From assembly GCA_028705705.1 (NCBI GenBank), contig JAQWCZ010000108.1, forward strand, positions 1 through 6,787: a stretch of 6,787 nucleotides of DNA, read 5' to 3'. Source of the DNA: Paludibacter sp. (GTDB lineage Bacteria > Bacteroidota > Bacteroidia > Bacteroidales > Paludibacteraceae). The translations under genes and the position numbers were made by a program. Position 1 is the first letter of the stretch. Each line of letters opens with the position of its first letter. This document shows, piece after piece, positions 1 to 5,866 of the stretch. Under the pieces are notes generated by a model that worked only from the letters and a program-made list of their open reading frames with translations, did not search any database and was not told where the DNA came from.

Positions 1-133
1 GGAAGCGGGCTCTGCTGGGGAGCAACCTGCCAGAAATAATCCGATTGGCTGGAATGGCCGAGGGGGTGAAATCACCCCCTCTTACCAGTCGGTTATTCCA
101 AACCACTATGTCTTAGAAAAACCCAATTCTTAA
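1..133 (+). CDS. Possible C-terminal end of an unidentified protein (partial)
   Basis: Reading from base 2, the frame stays open for 43 codons to TAA at 131-133. The peptide is rich in Gly, Asn and Pro and ends in HYVLEKPNS. I do not recognise the family. The composition (GWNGRGGE, then PSYQS) would fit the end of an extracytoplasmic Bacteroidota protein, but that is a guess. Caution is needed because the next frame, from base 3, is also open, to TAG at 114-116. The stretch is also visibly more GC-rich than the rest of the window and contains a perfect GC-rich inverted repeat at 60-81. It could therefore be the end of a mobile element or a foreign segment instead of a native gene end. The 5' part lies outside the window. 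Confidence 0.35.
   Translation, partial: EAGSAGEQPARNNPIGWNGRGGEITPSYQSVIPNHYVLEKPNS
60..81. repeat. Perfect GC-rich inverted repeat
   Basis: GAGGGGGTGA at 60-69 is the exact reverse complement of TCACCCCCTC at 72-81, with only AA between them (in practice a 9-bp stem with a four-base loop). It is the most GC-rich hairpin in the window. No T-run follows on either strand, so it is not a typical intrinsic terminator. It lies inside the possible partial reading frame, about 50 bases before its stop. Confidence 0.7.
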
Positions 134-234
134 TCTTTAATAAATTGCCCGACTGTCAGATGAAGTCTTAGCTAATACAACTGAACCCTGTAGTTTGCAG
201 TTTACACAAAATTTTGGATAGTCCCTTTTGCTGC

Positions 235-270
235 ACAAAAAAGGCTGCCTCATTTTAGTTTTGAGACAGC
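235..270 (-). terminator. Rho-independent terminator of the leftward DUF4890/pgeF block
   Basis: On the minus strand GCTGTCTCA (262-270) pairs with TGAGGCAGC (244-252) across a nine-base loop. The single mismatch seen on the plus strand becomes a G-U pair in the minus-strand RNA, so the stem is complete only in that direction. It is followed directly by a U-run (complement of the A-run at 237-242). It lies about 65 bases after the stop codon of the DUF4890 gene, so it should end that transcript. Confidence 0.85.
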
Positions 271-284
271 TTCTTTCTCATTCT

Positions 285-304
285 CATCTTTTCAAAAAAA
301 GATG
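285..304. repeat. AT-rich perfect hairpin in the 3' untranslated region
   Basis: CATCTTTT (285-292) and AAAAGATG (297-304) form a perfect 8-bp inverted repeat around a CAAA loop. It sits between the DUF4890 stop codon and the stronger terminator at 235-270. The stem is weak in GC. It may assist termination or protect the RNA 3' end, or it may be incidental. Confidence 0.4.
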
Positions 305-334
305 TATTAATTTACTTCTGTTTAGTCTTACTGA

Positions 335-832
335 TTAATCTTCAGCTCCATCAATTGATTCCTGATGTTGTTGTCTGTTGTACGGACGGTTGTCACGGTT
401 ATCACGGTTATCAGACCTCGTTCTCATTTTTCTGTTCGCGTTTTCTAACCTCTTTATTCGCAACGCCTGATGTTGCTGAAACTTTTCATTACCGATGATT
501 TTGATTAGTTTGGCATCAAAAGCTTTACGTTCGGCATCTATTTTAGCACGTTGCTCTTCGCGGTTGTTTTTCATTTCTTCCTGACGCTGTTTTGCTTTTG
601 CCTGTTGTTTTTCAAACAAAGCCTGTACTTTAGCCTTTTCAACATCAGTCAATTGTAATTGTTCTGCCATCATTTCTGCTCTTTTCTCAGGGCTAATCAT
701 TTTTCTTTCCGGTTGTTTCATTTCTTTTCTTGTTGCAGGTCTTTGTCCACCCTGACAAACTTGTGTCTGTGCCGACAAGGTCATACCAAACATTAAAATC
801 GCTGCCATCGCGAATGTTACATATCTTTTCAT
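335..832 (-). CDS. Secreted DUF4890 / Spy-like small helical protein
   Basis: A 165-residue protein that resembles the Bacteroidota DUF4890 family, with a distant likeness to the periplasmic Spy/CpxP type. Residues 1-21 are a clear signal peptide (MKRY, hydrophobic core, cleavage probably LSA-QT). There is no lipobox. The mature part is strongly charged and predicted helical: residues 46-135 are rich in K, E, Q and R, with an LQLTDVEKAKVQAL segment (59-72) that matches the LT-motif start of such helices. The tail holds a three-fold DNR repeat (141-149) and ends in an acidic stretch. Role unknown; a periplasmic chaperone or stress-buffering protein is an inference from the family resemblance. 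The start is supported by the signal peptide directly after ATG and an A-rich leader (AAAAAAAGTAACAGT). It lies 91 bases downstream of pgeF on the same strand with no recognisable promoter of its own, so co-transcription is plausible, and a terminator follows. Confidence 0.8.
   Translation of the reverse strand: MKRYVTFAMAAILMFGMTLSAQTQVCQGGQRPATRKEMKQPERKMISPEKRAEMMAEQLQLTDVEKAKVQALFEKQQAKAKQRQEEMKNNREEQRAKIDAERKAFDAKLIKIIGNEKFQQHQALRIKRLENANRKMRTRSDNRDNRDNRPYNRQQHQESIDGAED
386..412 (-). repeat. Three 9-base tandem repeats coding for Asp-Asn-Arg
   Basis: On the minus strand the units are GATAACCGT, GATAACCGT and GACAACCGT, head to tail. They encode DNR-DNR-DNR in the tail of the DUF4890-like protein. 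The unit is in frame, so gain or loss of copies would only change the length of the charged tail. Confidence 0.85.
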
Positions 833-923
833 ACTGTTACTTTTTTTAAAATGAATAATCTTATTTTTAGCATGCTGTCTCTATAGACTGAATTTGGTCG
901 AAATGGTTGAAACGAAGATTTAA

Positions 924-1706
924 TTAACTCACATAAATCCCACTCAACATCCTTCCCGATTTGATTCCTAATCTCCTGGCTGAGAAAAAAAGCTCACATT
1001 CGGTGAAGGTACAACGGCCAGCAATTGCGATGTGGCTGTTTATAATTCCTTCGTTGAGAAGTAACAACTCATTTGCTTTCCACAAATCGAGGTACAAGCC
1101 TGTTTCTTTTCTGATAAAAATCCTGTCAACAGGAAAACCGACTTCCTGAAAAGCGGTATGTAACTCCTCTCCCACCTGATATGCCGGCATGGAGATGGAA
1201 GGTCCGATTACGGCCTGAATATTTTCCGGTTTACAGTTGTATTCGGATATCATCAGATGAATGGTTTTGCTTACAATTTTAGCACATGTTCCCCGCCAAC
1301 CTGCATGGGCAACTGCAACGACCTGTTTGCTTACATCAAAAAGGAATACCGGCACACAATCGGCTGTTGTCACTCCAATGCAAACTCCGCGGATGTTTGT
1401 AACAAGGGCGTCGATGCCATGAAGTAATTTCGCTTGTTCTTTTATGTCCGACTTCATGAACTCAGCATCAATCTTCCGTATTTCTGTACCATGAACCTGA
1501 TACGGAATCAGTATCTTTACGGGAGAAATTTTTATTTGGTCAGCAAGTAACTGTAAATTATGTTTGACATGTTCCGGATTATCGCCACAAAAAGGACTCA
1601 CATTAAAGCTTGCATAGTTTGCTTCACTGATGCCACCACCCTGGCGGGTGGTTGTAAAAAACTTAATATCGGTTTGTTTCTGTGGTAAATCGTATGTAAT
1701 CAGCAT
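924..1706 (-). CDS. pgeF: PgeF / YfiH-type laccase-domain protein (peptidoglycan editing factor, purine nucleoside phosphorylase-like)
   Basis: A full-length member (260 residues) of the DUF152/YfiH family, cytoplasmic, no signal peptide. The three zinc/copper-site residues of the family are all present: His72 in QVHGTEI, Cys117 in TADCVPV and His134 in AHAGWRG. The C-terminus has the usual CTFTECELFFSARR (232-245) followed by SGRM. Family members have been described as adenosine deaminase/purine nucleoside phosphorylase enzymes active on several nucleosides, and in Escherichia coli YfiH as a factor that keeps wrong amino acids out of the peptidoglycan stem; older annotations call them polyphenol oxidases. 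The sequence alone does not decide between these activities. The ATG at 1706 gives the normal family N-terminus and sits 41 bases after a consensus -7 box. The gene probably forms a transcript with the DUF4890 gene downstream. Nothing is missing from the active site. Confidence 0.92.
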   Translation of the reverse strand: MLITYDLPQKQTDIKFFTTTRQGGGISEANYASFNVSPFCGDNPEHVKHNLQLLADQIKISPVKILIPYQVHGTEIRKIDAEFMKSDIKEQAKLLHGIDALVTNIRGVCIGVTTADCVPVFLFDVSKQVVAVAHAGWRGTCAKIVSKTIHLMISEYNCKPENIQAVIGPSISMPAYQVGEELHTAFQEVGFPVDRIFIRKETGLYLDLWKANELLLLNEGIINSHIAIAGRCTFTECELFFSARRLGIKSGRMLSGIYVS

Positions 1707-1746
1707 ACAGTTTGATTATGTTTTATCTCTTTTTAGATTTTCAATA

Positions 1747-1754
1747 CAAAGATA
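1747..1754 (-). promoter_or_regulatory. Bacteroidota -7 promoter box for pgeF
   Basis: On the minus strand the sequence reads TATCTTTG, an exact match to the TAnnTTTG consensus for the main sigma factor of Bacteroidota. It lies about 40 bases before the pgeF ATG, a normal leader length. I see no TTG-type -33 element 19-21 bases upstream, which lowers certainty. Confidence 0.55.
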
Positions 1755-1829
1755 CATTTTAATATTTATACGAATCTGGAGTATAGAATTCATAAACATA
1801 TTTTTTTGTATCTTCCTTTTTTTCATATT

Positions 1830-1912
1830 TGCCCGAAAGGGCAGGATTTTCATAACCGCAAAGCCAACGGCTTGTGGTAGTTATGCACTACTGAACGCTG
1901 CCTGAAAGGAAG
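1830..1912 (+). repeat. Palindromic repeat unit A (REP-like)
   Basis: An 83-base unit built from three stem-loops. First comes GCCC-GAAA-GGGC (1831-1842). Next is a central hairpin (1856-1877) in which CCGCAAAGCC pairs with GGCTTGTGG with one bulged base and one wobble, extendable by CATAA (1851-1855) with TTATG (1881-1885). Last is a partly decayed TGCCTGAAAGGAA (1899-1911). It is the inverted counterpart of the unit at 1961-2043: ATTTTCATAACCGCA (1846-1860) and CTGCCTGAAAGG (1898-1909) recur there exactly as reverse complements, at nearly the same distance from each other. An open frame across it is not taken as a gene. Confidence 0.75.
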
Positions 1913-1960
1913 GATTTTTTGCTTACATATCAAACTTCTTCAATATCACTTTTTTCAGTT

Positions 1961-2043
1961 CTGCCTTTCAGGCAGTGATCATCTTGTCTGTTTTATTCCG
2001 CAGGTCAATGACCTGCGGTTATGAAAATATTGCCTTTCAGGCA
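1961..2043 (-). repeat. Palindromic repeat unit B (REP-like, inverted copy)
   Basis: The opposite-orientation partner of the unit at 1830-1912, also 83 bases, and the better preserved copy. It has a perfect CTGCCT-TTC-AGGCAG (1961-1975). Its central hairpin is perfect, CCGCAGGTCA against TGACCTGCGG with one base between (1998-2018). The far side is TGCCT-TTC-AGGCA (2031-2043). The loop-side bases of the central hairpin differ from unit A while both arms changed together, so the pairing is kept. This compensatory pattern supports a selected structure. The units are separated by 48 T-rich bases (1913-1960). Confidence 0.8.
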
Positions 2044-2242
2044 TTTATTAATTAATTTTCCTCAACTCCTGATTCATATTATTAATTCCAATGTATTTCA
2101 TTATTTCTATCCTATGCTTGCAGTTTATTATTCTTTTTCTGATAAAAATAATCATTGAATATATTGTAACTTCATTTCTATTAACTAATATTGCAGCTTT
2201 TATTTAAGATAATAACACATTAGAAAAATAACACTTATCAAT
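2044..2242 (+). other. AT-rich leader upstream of the S41 protease gene
   Basis: Strongly AT-rich, without an open frame worth calling. It must contain or lie near the promoter of the rightward protease-kinase pair, but I find no TAnnTTTG box; the nearest resemblance is TAACTTCA at 2167-2174, which lacks the final bases. No sigma-54 GG-N10-GC element is visible either. The last bases before the ATG (AGAAAAATAACACTTATCAAT) are A-rich, as usual for Bacteroidota ribosome sites, with no Shine-Dalgarno sequence. Confidence 0.5.
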
Positions 2243-3673
2243 ATGAAACGTTTAGTCCTTTTCCTGAGCCTTACTCTCACATTAACTGCCTGTTTTGATG
2301 ACATTAAAACCGATAAAGACCAGAATAGTTATGTTAACCGCTGGATATATGAATATATGTCCTCTGTTTATTACTGGAACAAAGAAATGCCATCTTACAA
2401 AGCATCATACGACAATCCGGCAACTTATTTTTCAACACTAATCAACTCCGAAGATCGTTTTTCAGCCATTTATGAAAGTTACCAGGAGATATCAGACAGA
2501 CTGAATGGCATCACAAACTCAGAAGTAGGTTTTGAATTTCAGTTATTCAGAGAAAATGCAAACAACAATAAAGTAGTTGGAGTCGTACTATATTTGAAAC
2601 CCGGTACTCCGGCTGCCACGTTGGGAATTAATCGTGGTGATTTTTTTACCAAAATCAATGGTACAGAACTTAACATGAACAACTACAGTGACCTGATAGC
2701 TTGTTTCTATGATGCGACAACTGAAGTTACAGTTACTTTTGTTGAATATAGTGAAGGGGTAATCGTAAATCAAAAGCCATTTACGATTGTGAAAGCTAAT
2801 CATTATACAGAAAATCCTATCTATCTGGATACAATTTATACCATGCAATATAAGAAAATCGGATATATCGTATATAATTTTTTCACTGCTGATCCGGGTG
2901 ATGAAACCAAGTGTTATGATTTGAAATTAAATAATATAATGGCAGAATTTAACCAGGAAAACATTACCGATCTTGTTGTTGATTTGCGCTATAATAGTGG
3001 GGGTATGATGTCAAGTGCAATTAACTTAGCAAGTATGCTCGTTCCCGATCTTTCGTCTGAAAAGGTGTTTAACTTTACCGAATATAATCAAAACTATACC
3101 GATTACTTTAATAGCGCGGCTTTCAAAAATAAATACGATTATAACCCTTTTGTTGATAATTTTACAACAACCATCGATGTCAAATCTCCGTCAGCACAAA
3201 CATATCCCCTGCAAAACGTGGGAGGAAAGCTGCAACAAATTTATTTTCTTATCGGACGAAACACCGCATCAGCCAGCGAAATGGTTATCAATGGTTTGAA
3301 ACCATTTATCAATTGCGTGTTGATTGGCGATACCACTGTAGGTAAAAATGTAGGATCCATACTGATAAATGATGAGGAAAACAAAAAAAACCAATGGGCG
3401 ATTATGCCTATTATCCTGAAATATTTCAATTATGATCATCAAAGTGATTTTACAAATGGTTTTGTTCCTCATTATCGAATCAGAGATAATTTTGCGTATC
3501 CATTGGGCGATACACGCGATGCATTATTGTCTAAAGCTATTGAACAAATTACCGGTATTCAGCAAATTGCGCCTCATTCAAAACGGATTCCTGAAGCAAA
3601 AGTTCCAATCACCGGGAGTGGTTTATATTTTATGCAAAGGGGATTGATTCTCAACAATAAAAATATTCCCTAA
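2243..3673 (+). CDS. S41-family (C-terminal processing type) lipoprotein protease with PDZ domain
   Basis: A 476-residue envelope serine protease. Residues 1-17 are a lipoprotein signal with lipobox LTAC (Cys17 the lipidated residue), so the mature enzyme is membrane-anchored outside the cytoplasm. An N-terminal helical part (about 25-90) leads into a PDZ-like domain (about 95-185; GTPAATLGINRGDFFTKING is its signature). The S41 catalytic domain runs from about 205 to 440. The Ser/Lys dyad is visible: Ser343 in TASASE and Lys368 in VGKNVGS, exactly 25 residues apart as in Tsp and plant CtpA, and Glu346 also matches. LVVDLRYNSGG (244-254) is the conserved core strand. It should therefore be active and probably cuts proteins near the C-terminus; the substrate is unknown. 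ATG 2243 is chosen because the lipoprotein signal starts there. The stop lies 9 bases before the kinase ATG, suggesting an operon and a link to envelope sensing, which is inference. Confidence 0.9.
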   Translation: MKRLVLFLSLTLTLTACFDDIKTDKDQNSYVNRWIYEYMSSVYYWNKEMPSYKASYDNPATYFSTLINSEDRFSAIYESYQEISDRLNGITNSEVGFEFQLFRENANNNKVVGVVLYLKPGTPAATLGINRGDFFTKINGTELNMNNYSDLIACFYDATTEVTVTFVEYSEGVIVNQKPFTIVKANHYTENPIYLDTIYTMQYKKIGYIVYNFFTADPGDETKCYDLKLNNIMAEFNQENITDLVVDLRYNSGGMMSSAINLASMLVPDLSSEKVFNFTEYNQNYTDYFNSAAFKNKYDYNPFVDNFTTTIDVKSPSAQTYPLQNVGGKLQQIYFLIGRNTASASEMVINGLKPFINCVLIGDTTVGKNVGSILINDEENKKNQWAIMPIILKYFNYDHQSDFTNGFVPHYRIRDNFAYPLGDTRDALLSKAIEQITGIQQIAPHSKRIPEAKVPITGSGLYFMQRGLILNNKNIP

Positions 3674-3678
3674 CTTTG
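3671..3678 (+). promoter_or_regulatory. Possible -7 promoter box directly before the kinase gene
   Basis: TAACTTTG matches the Bacteroidota TAnnTTTG consensus exactly. Its first three bases are the stop codon of the protease gene, and only four bases separate it from the kinase ATG (3683). A transcript from it would start at or just inside the coding region, giving a leaderless mRNA. The best upstream TTG (3644-3646) is 24 bases away, beyond the usual 19-21, so this may be a chance match. Confidence 0.35.
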
Positions 3679-3682
3679 TGAC

Positions 3683-5866
3683 ATGAACATCGAGCGTAAA
3701 ATAGGTTTCAAAGCTGCTGTTTTATCCTTGTTGACCGGATTGATTGCTGTTGCTTTAAGTTTTTATATTTACCATCAACGCGACCAAATCAGGATTCAAC
3801 GGGAGAATATTGAAAAACAACAAGAAATATTTTTGTTAACCAACGAACTGATAGAGGTTGTTGGCGAAGCACAATTATTGGGAAGCCAGTATATTATCAC
3901 AAACGATACACGTTTCATCGAAGAACTCGATATCCGTATTCTTCAGGTTGACTCACTAATCAATTGTCTGTCTCAAAAGAATAATATTCAGCAGGCAGAA
4001 ATGCAACAAATCATCAATCTGATGAATAAACAAGCTGTAAATATATACACACTTAACCAATACTTTTCTGAAATTAATCCGCTTTCAGATCTTAGCAAGC
4101 AGATCAGAGATTATAAACCCCCGATTAAAGAAAATATCAATATAGTTACCATTCAGCAAGACACAATCATCAAAAGGCCAGAGAAAAAGAATTTTTTCAA
4201 AAGACTAATTGAAGTTTTTGTGCCAAATAAAGACAGCACTATCATCGTTTCAAACCAAAAAGTTGATACATTAAAACTTGCAACTAAGAACAGTACATCC
4301 TTTCTTTCTGAAGTAGATTTAATCGCAAATAAAGCTAGCAGGCAATATGAACAGCGAATCCGTGATATTGAATCCCAGGTAAATATATTAATCAGCGCCG
4401 ACAGGAAAATCGCTGCTGAAATATCTATGTTGTTGATGGGCTTACACGAAGAAACGTTATTAACGGTACTTGATGCCATCAATCAAAGTGAAGAAACCAT
4501 CAACAGGAACTATACCATTTCAATTGTCGGGGGAGTTACTGCACTTGGATTTATTTTGCTTTTTATTTTACTCATTATTAACGATGTAAATAAAGGTAAG
4601 CAGGCACGCGAAAAACTAAGGCAAGTGATGGAAAGTCGACATCAATTGTTGTTATCTGTTTCACACGATATAAAAAGTCCGCTCAATTCCATCCTCGCCT
4701 ACCTTGAGTTGAGAACCTGCGAAAGTGAGGATATACGCAATATGCAACATGCTGCGAAACATATCTTAGCCATGTTGGAAAACCTACTGGAATATTCGAG
4801 TTTGGAACAGGGTACTTTACAGCTCACTTTATCTGATGTCGATATCAGTCTATTAGAAAAAGAAACCGTTGATATTTTTAAACCCTTAGCAGAATCAAAA
4901 GGATTGTTATTGCAACATCAGGCAGATAATGTACGTATCCATACCGATGAGATGAAAATCAAACAAATCATCATCAACCTGATATCCAACGCGATTAAAT
5001 ACACCCCGACTGGAAAGGTGGATTCAATTCTTAGATATGAAGATAGTAAATTGTATATCTGTGTAAATGACACAGGTGTTGGAATTCCGAATAACAAATT
5101 AGAAGAAATATTCAAGCCGTTTACAAGGATTGAAAACAACAGCGCACTAGCACATGGCAACGGCTACGGGATGTATGTGGTCAGAGGATTGACTGATTTA
5201 CTGGGTGGAACTATTCAGATCAAATCAGAAACAGGAAAGGGCACACAGATTGAAATTATTATCCCTGTTGAAATTGCTGGAAACAACATCTCGAGAACAT
5301 GCAAAAAAATTGCACTGTATGAAGATGATAAAATGATGGATGAACTGGTGCGTAAAATGCTTAAACAACTCGGTCACCAGGTTGTCGAACAAAATTATGA
5401 TATCATCCTAACTGACATGGAAATGGGCGAAATATCGGGATTAGACATTCTTGAAAAAGCCGACAAAATTCCTGTAGTACTCATGACTGGCAGAGGCGAT
5501 TTCAATACTACAAAAGCAAAAGAACTCGGATTTGCCGGGTACATACCAAAACCTTTTAATATGGAAGATTTACGCACTGTTTTCGGGGAAGCAGAAAACG
5601 TAAATGAAGATAGCTTTATGACGGAAGATGATGAAGAAATCATGGCTTTATTCCTAAGCTCAACCCTGGAAAACCAACTCTTACTTCAACAAGCGCTGGA
5701 TACCGGTGATTTTAACAAAGCGCAGTCTGTTTGCCATAAGATGCTGCCCATGTTTGCTCAACTGGGATATTCAACTGAAGTCTTACAACGAATGGATGCC
5801 AGTCGTGGTAAGTCCTATGATGGTTGGCAGAAGGATGTGAAACAAATTATCCAAATTAAAGTTTAA
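3683..5866 (+). CDS. Tripartite hybrid sensor histidine kinase (HisKA-HATPase-receiver-Hpt)
   Basis: A 727-residue inner-membrane sensor. TM1 is about 9-30 and TM2 about 279-300, enclosing a mostly helical periplasmic sensor of about 248 residues with an unusual basic middle segment (KKNFFKRLIEVF). No HAMP domain is evident; a short linker leads to HisKA with His328 in SVSHDIKSPLN. The ATPase domain has the N-box (Asn436 in NLISNAIKY), G1 DTGVGIP (463-469), FKPF (477-480) and a GNGYGM G2 box. The receiver (about 541-636) keeps Asp548/Asp549, phospho-acceptor Asp578, Thr602 and Lys623, but is short (see findings). A C-terminal Hpt (about 650-725) carries His685 in CHKMLPMF. The signal is unknown. 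The order implies an internal His-Asp-His relay, with the adjacent NtrC-type regulator as probable output. ATG 3683 is chosen because TM1 begins just after it. It lies 9 bases after the protease gene and its end overlaps the convergent regulator gene by 11 bases. Confidence 0.93.
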   Translation: MNIERKIGFKAAVLSLLTGLIAVALSFYIYHQRDQIRIQRENIEKQQEIFLLTNELIEVVGEAQLLGSQYIITNDTRFIEELDIRILQVDSLINCLSQKNNIQQAEMQQIINLMNKQAVNIYTLNQYFSEINPLSDLSKQIRDYKPPIKENINIVTIQQDTIIKRPEKKNFFKRLIEVFVPNKDSTIIVSNQKVDTLKLATKNSTSFLSEVDLIANKASRQYEQRIRDIESQVNILISADRKIAAEISMLLMGLHEETLLTVLDAINQSEETINRNYTISIVGGVTALGFILLFILLIINDVNKGKQAREKLRQVMESRHQLLLSVSHDIKSPLNSILAYLELRTCESEDIRNMQHAAKHILAMLENLLEYSSLEQGTLQLTLSDVDISLLEKETVDIFKPLAESKGLLLQHQADNVRIHTDEMKIKQIIINLISNAIKYTPTGKVDSILRYEDSKLYICVNDTGVGIPNNKLEEIFKPFTRIENNSALAHGNGYGMYVVRGLTDLLGGTIQIKSETGKGTQIEIIIPVEIAGNNISRTCKKIALYEDDKMMDELVRKMLKQLGHQVVEQNYDIILTDMEMGEISGLDILEKADKIPVVLMTGRGDFNTTKAKELGFAGYIPKPFNMEDLRTVFGEAENVNEDSFMTEDDEEIMALFLSSTLENQLLLQQALDTGDFNKAQSVCHKMLPMFAQLGYSTEVLQRMDASRGKSYDGWQKDVKQIIQIKV

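Noticed and set aside
833..923. Separate promoter for the DUF4890 gene
   Set aside because: No TAnnTTTG on the minus strand in this gap; the short GTCT...AGAC palindrome inside it is too small to call.
1630..1905. A 91-codon plus-strand open frame
   Set aside because: It starts inside pgeF on the opposite strand and its C-terminal half is a translation of palindromic repeat unit A. No ribosome site or recognisable protein; taken as spurious.
1899..1920. Hairpin followed by a T-run, resembling a plus-strand terminator
   Set aside because: The stem is decayed on one side, no plus-strand gene lies upstream, and the hairpin is explained by the repeat unit.
2044..2242. Sigma-54 promoter in front of the protease gene, as a target of the neighbouring regulator
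   Set aside because: I looked for a GG-N10-GC arrangement with TTGC; TTGC-like pieces occur (for example near 2190) but no GG at the right distance.
4153..4482. Minus-strand open frames inside the kinase and protease genes
   Set aside because: They are shadows of well-supported coding regions, with no recognisable motifs.
5303..5590. Frameshift as the reason for the short receiver
   Set aside because: The frame is continuous and every active-site residue before and after the gap is in frame, so an in-frame absence of alpha-2 fits better than a frameshift.
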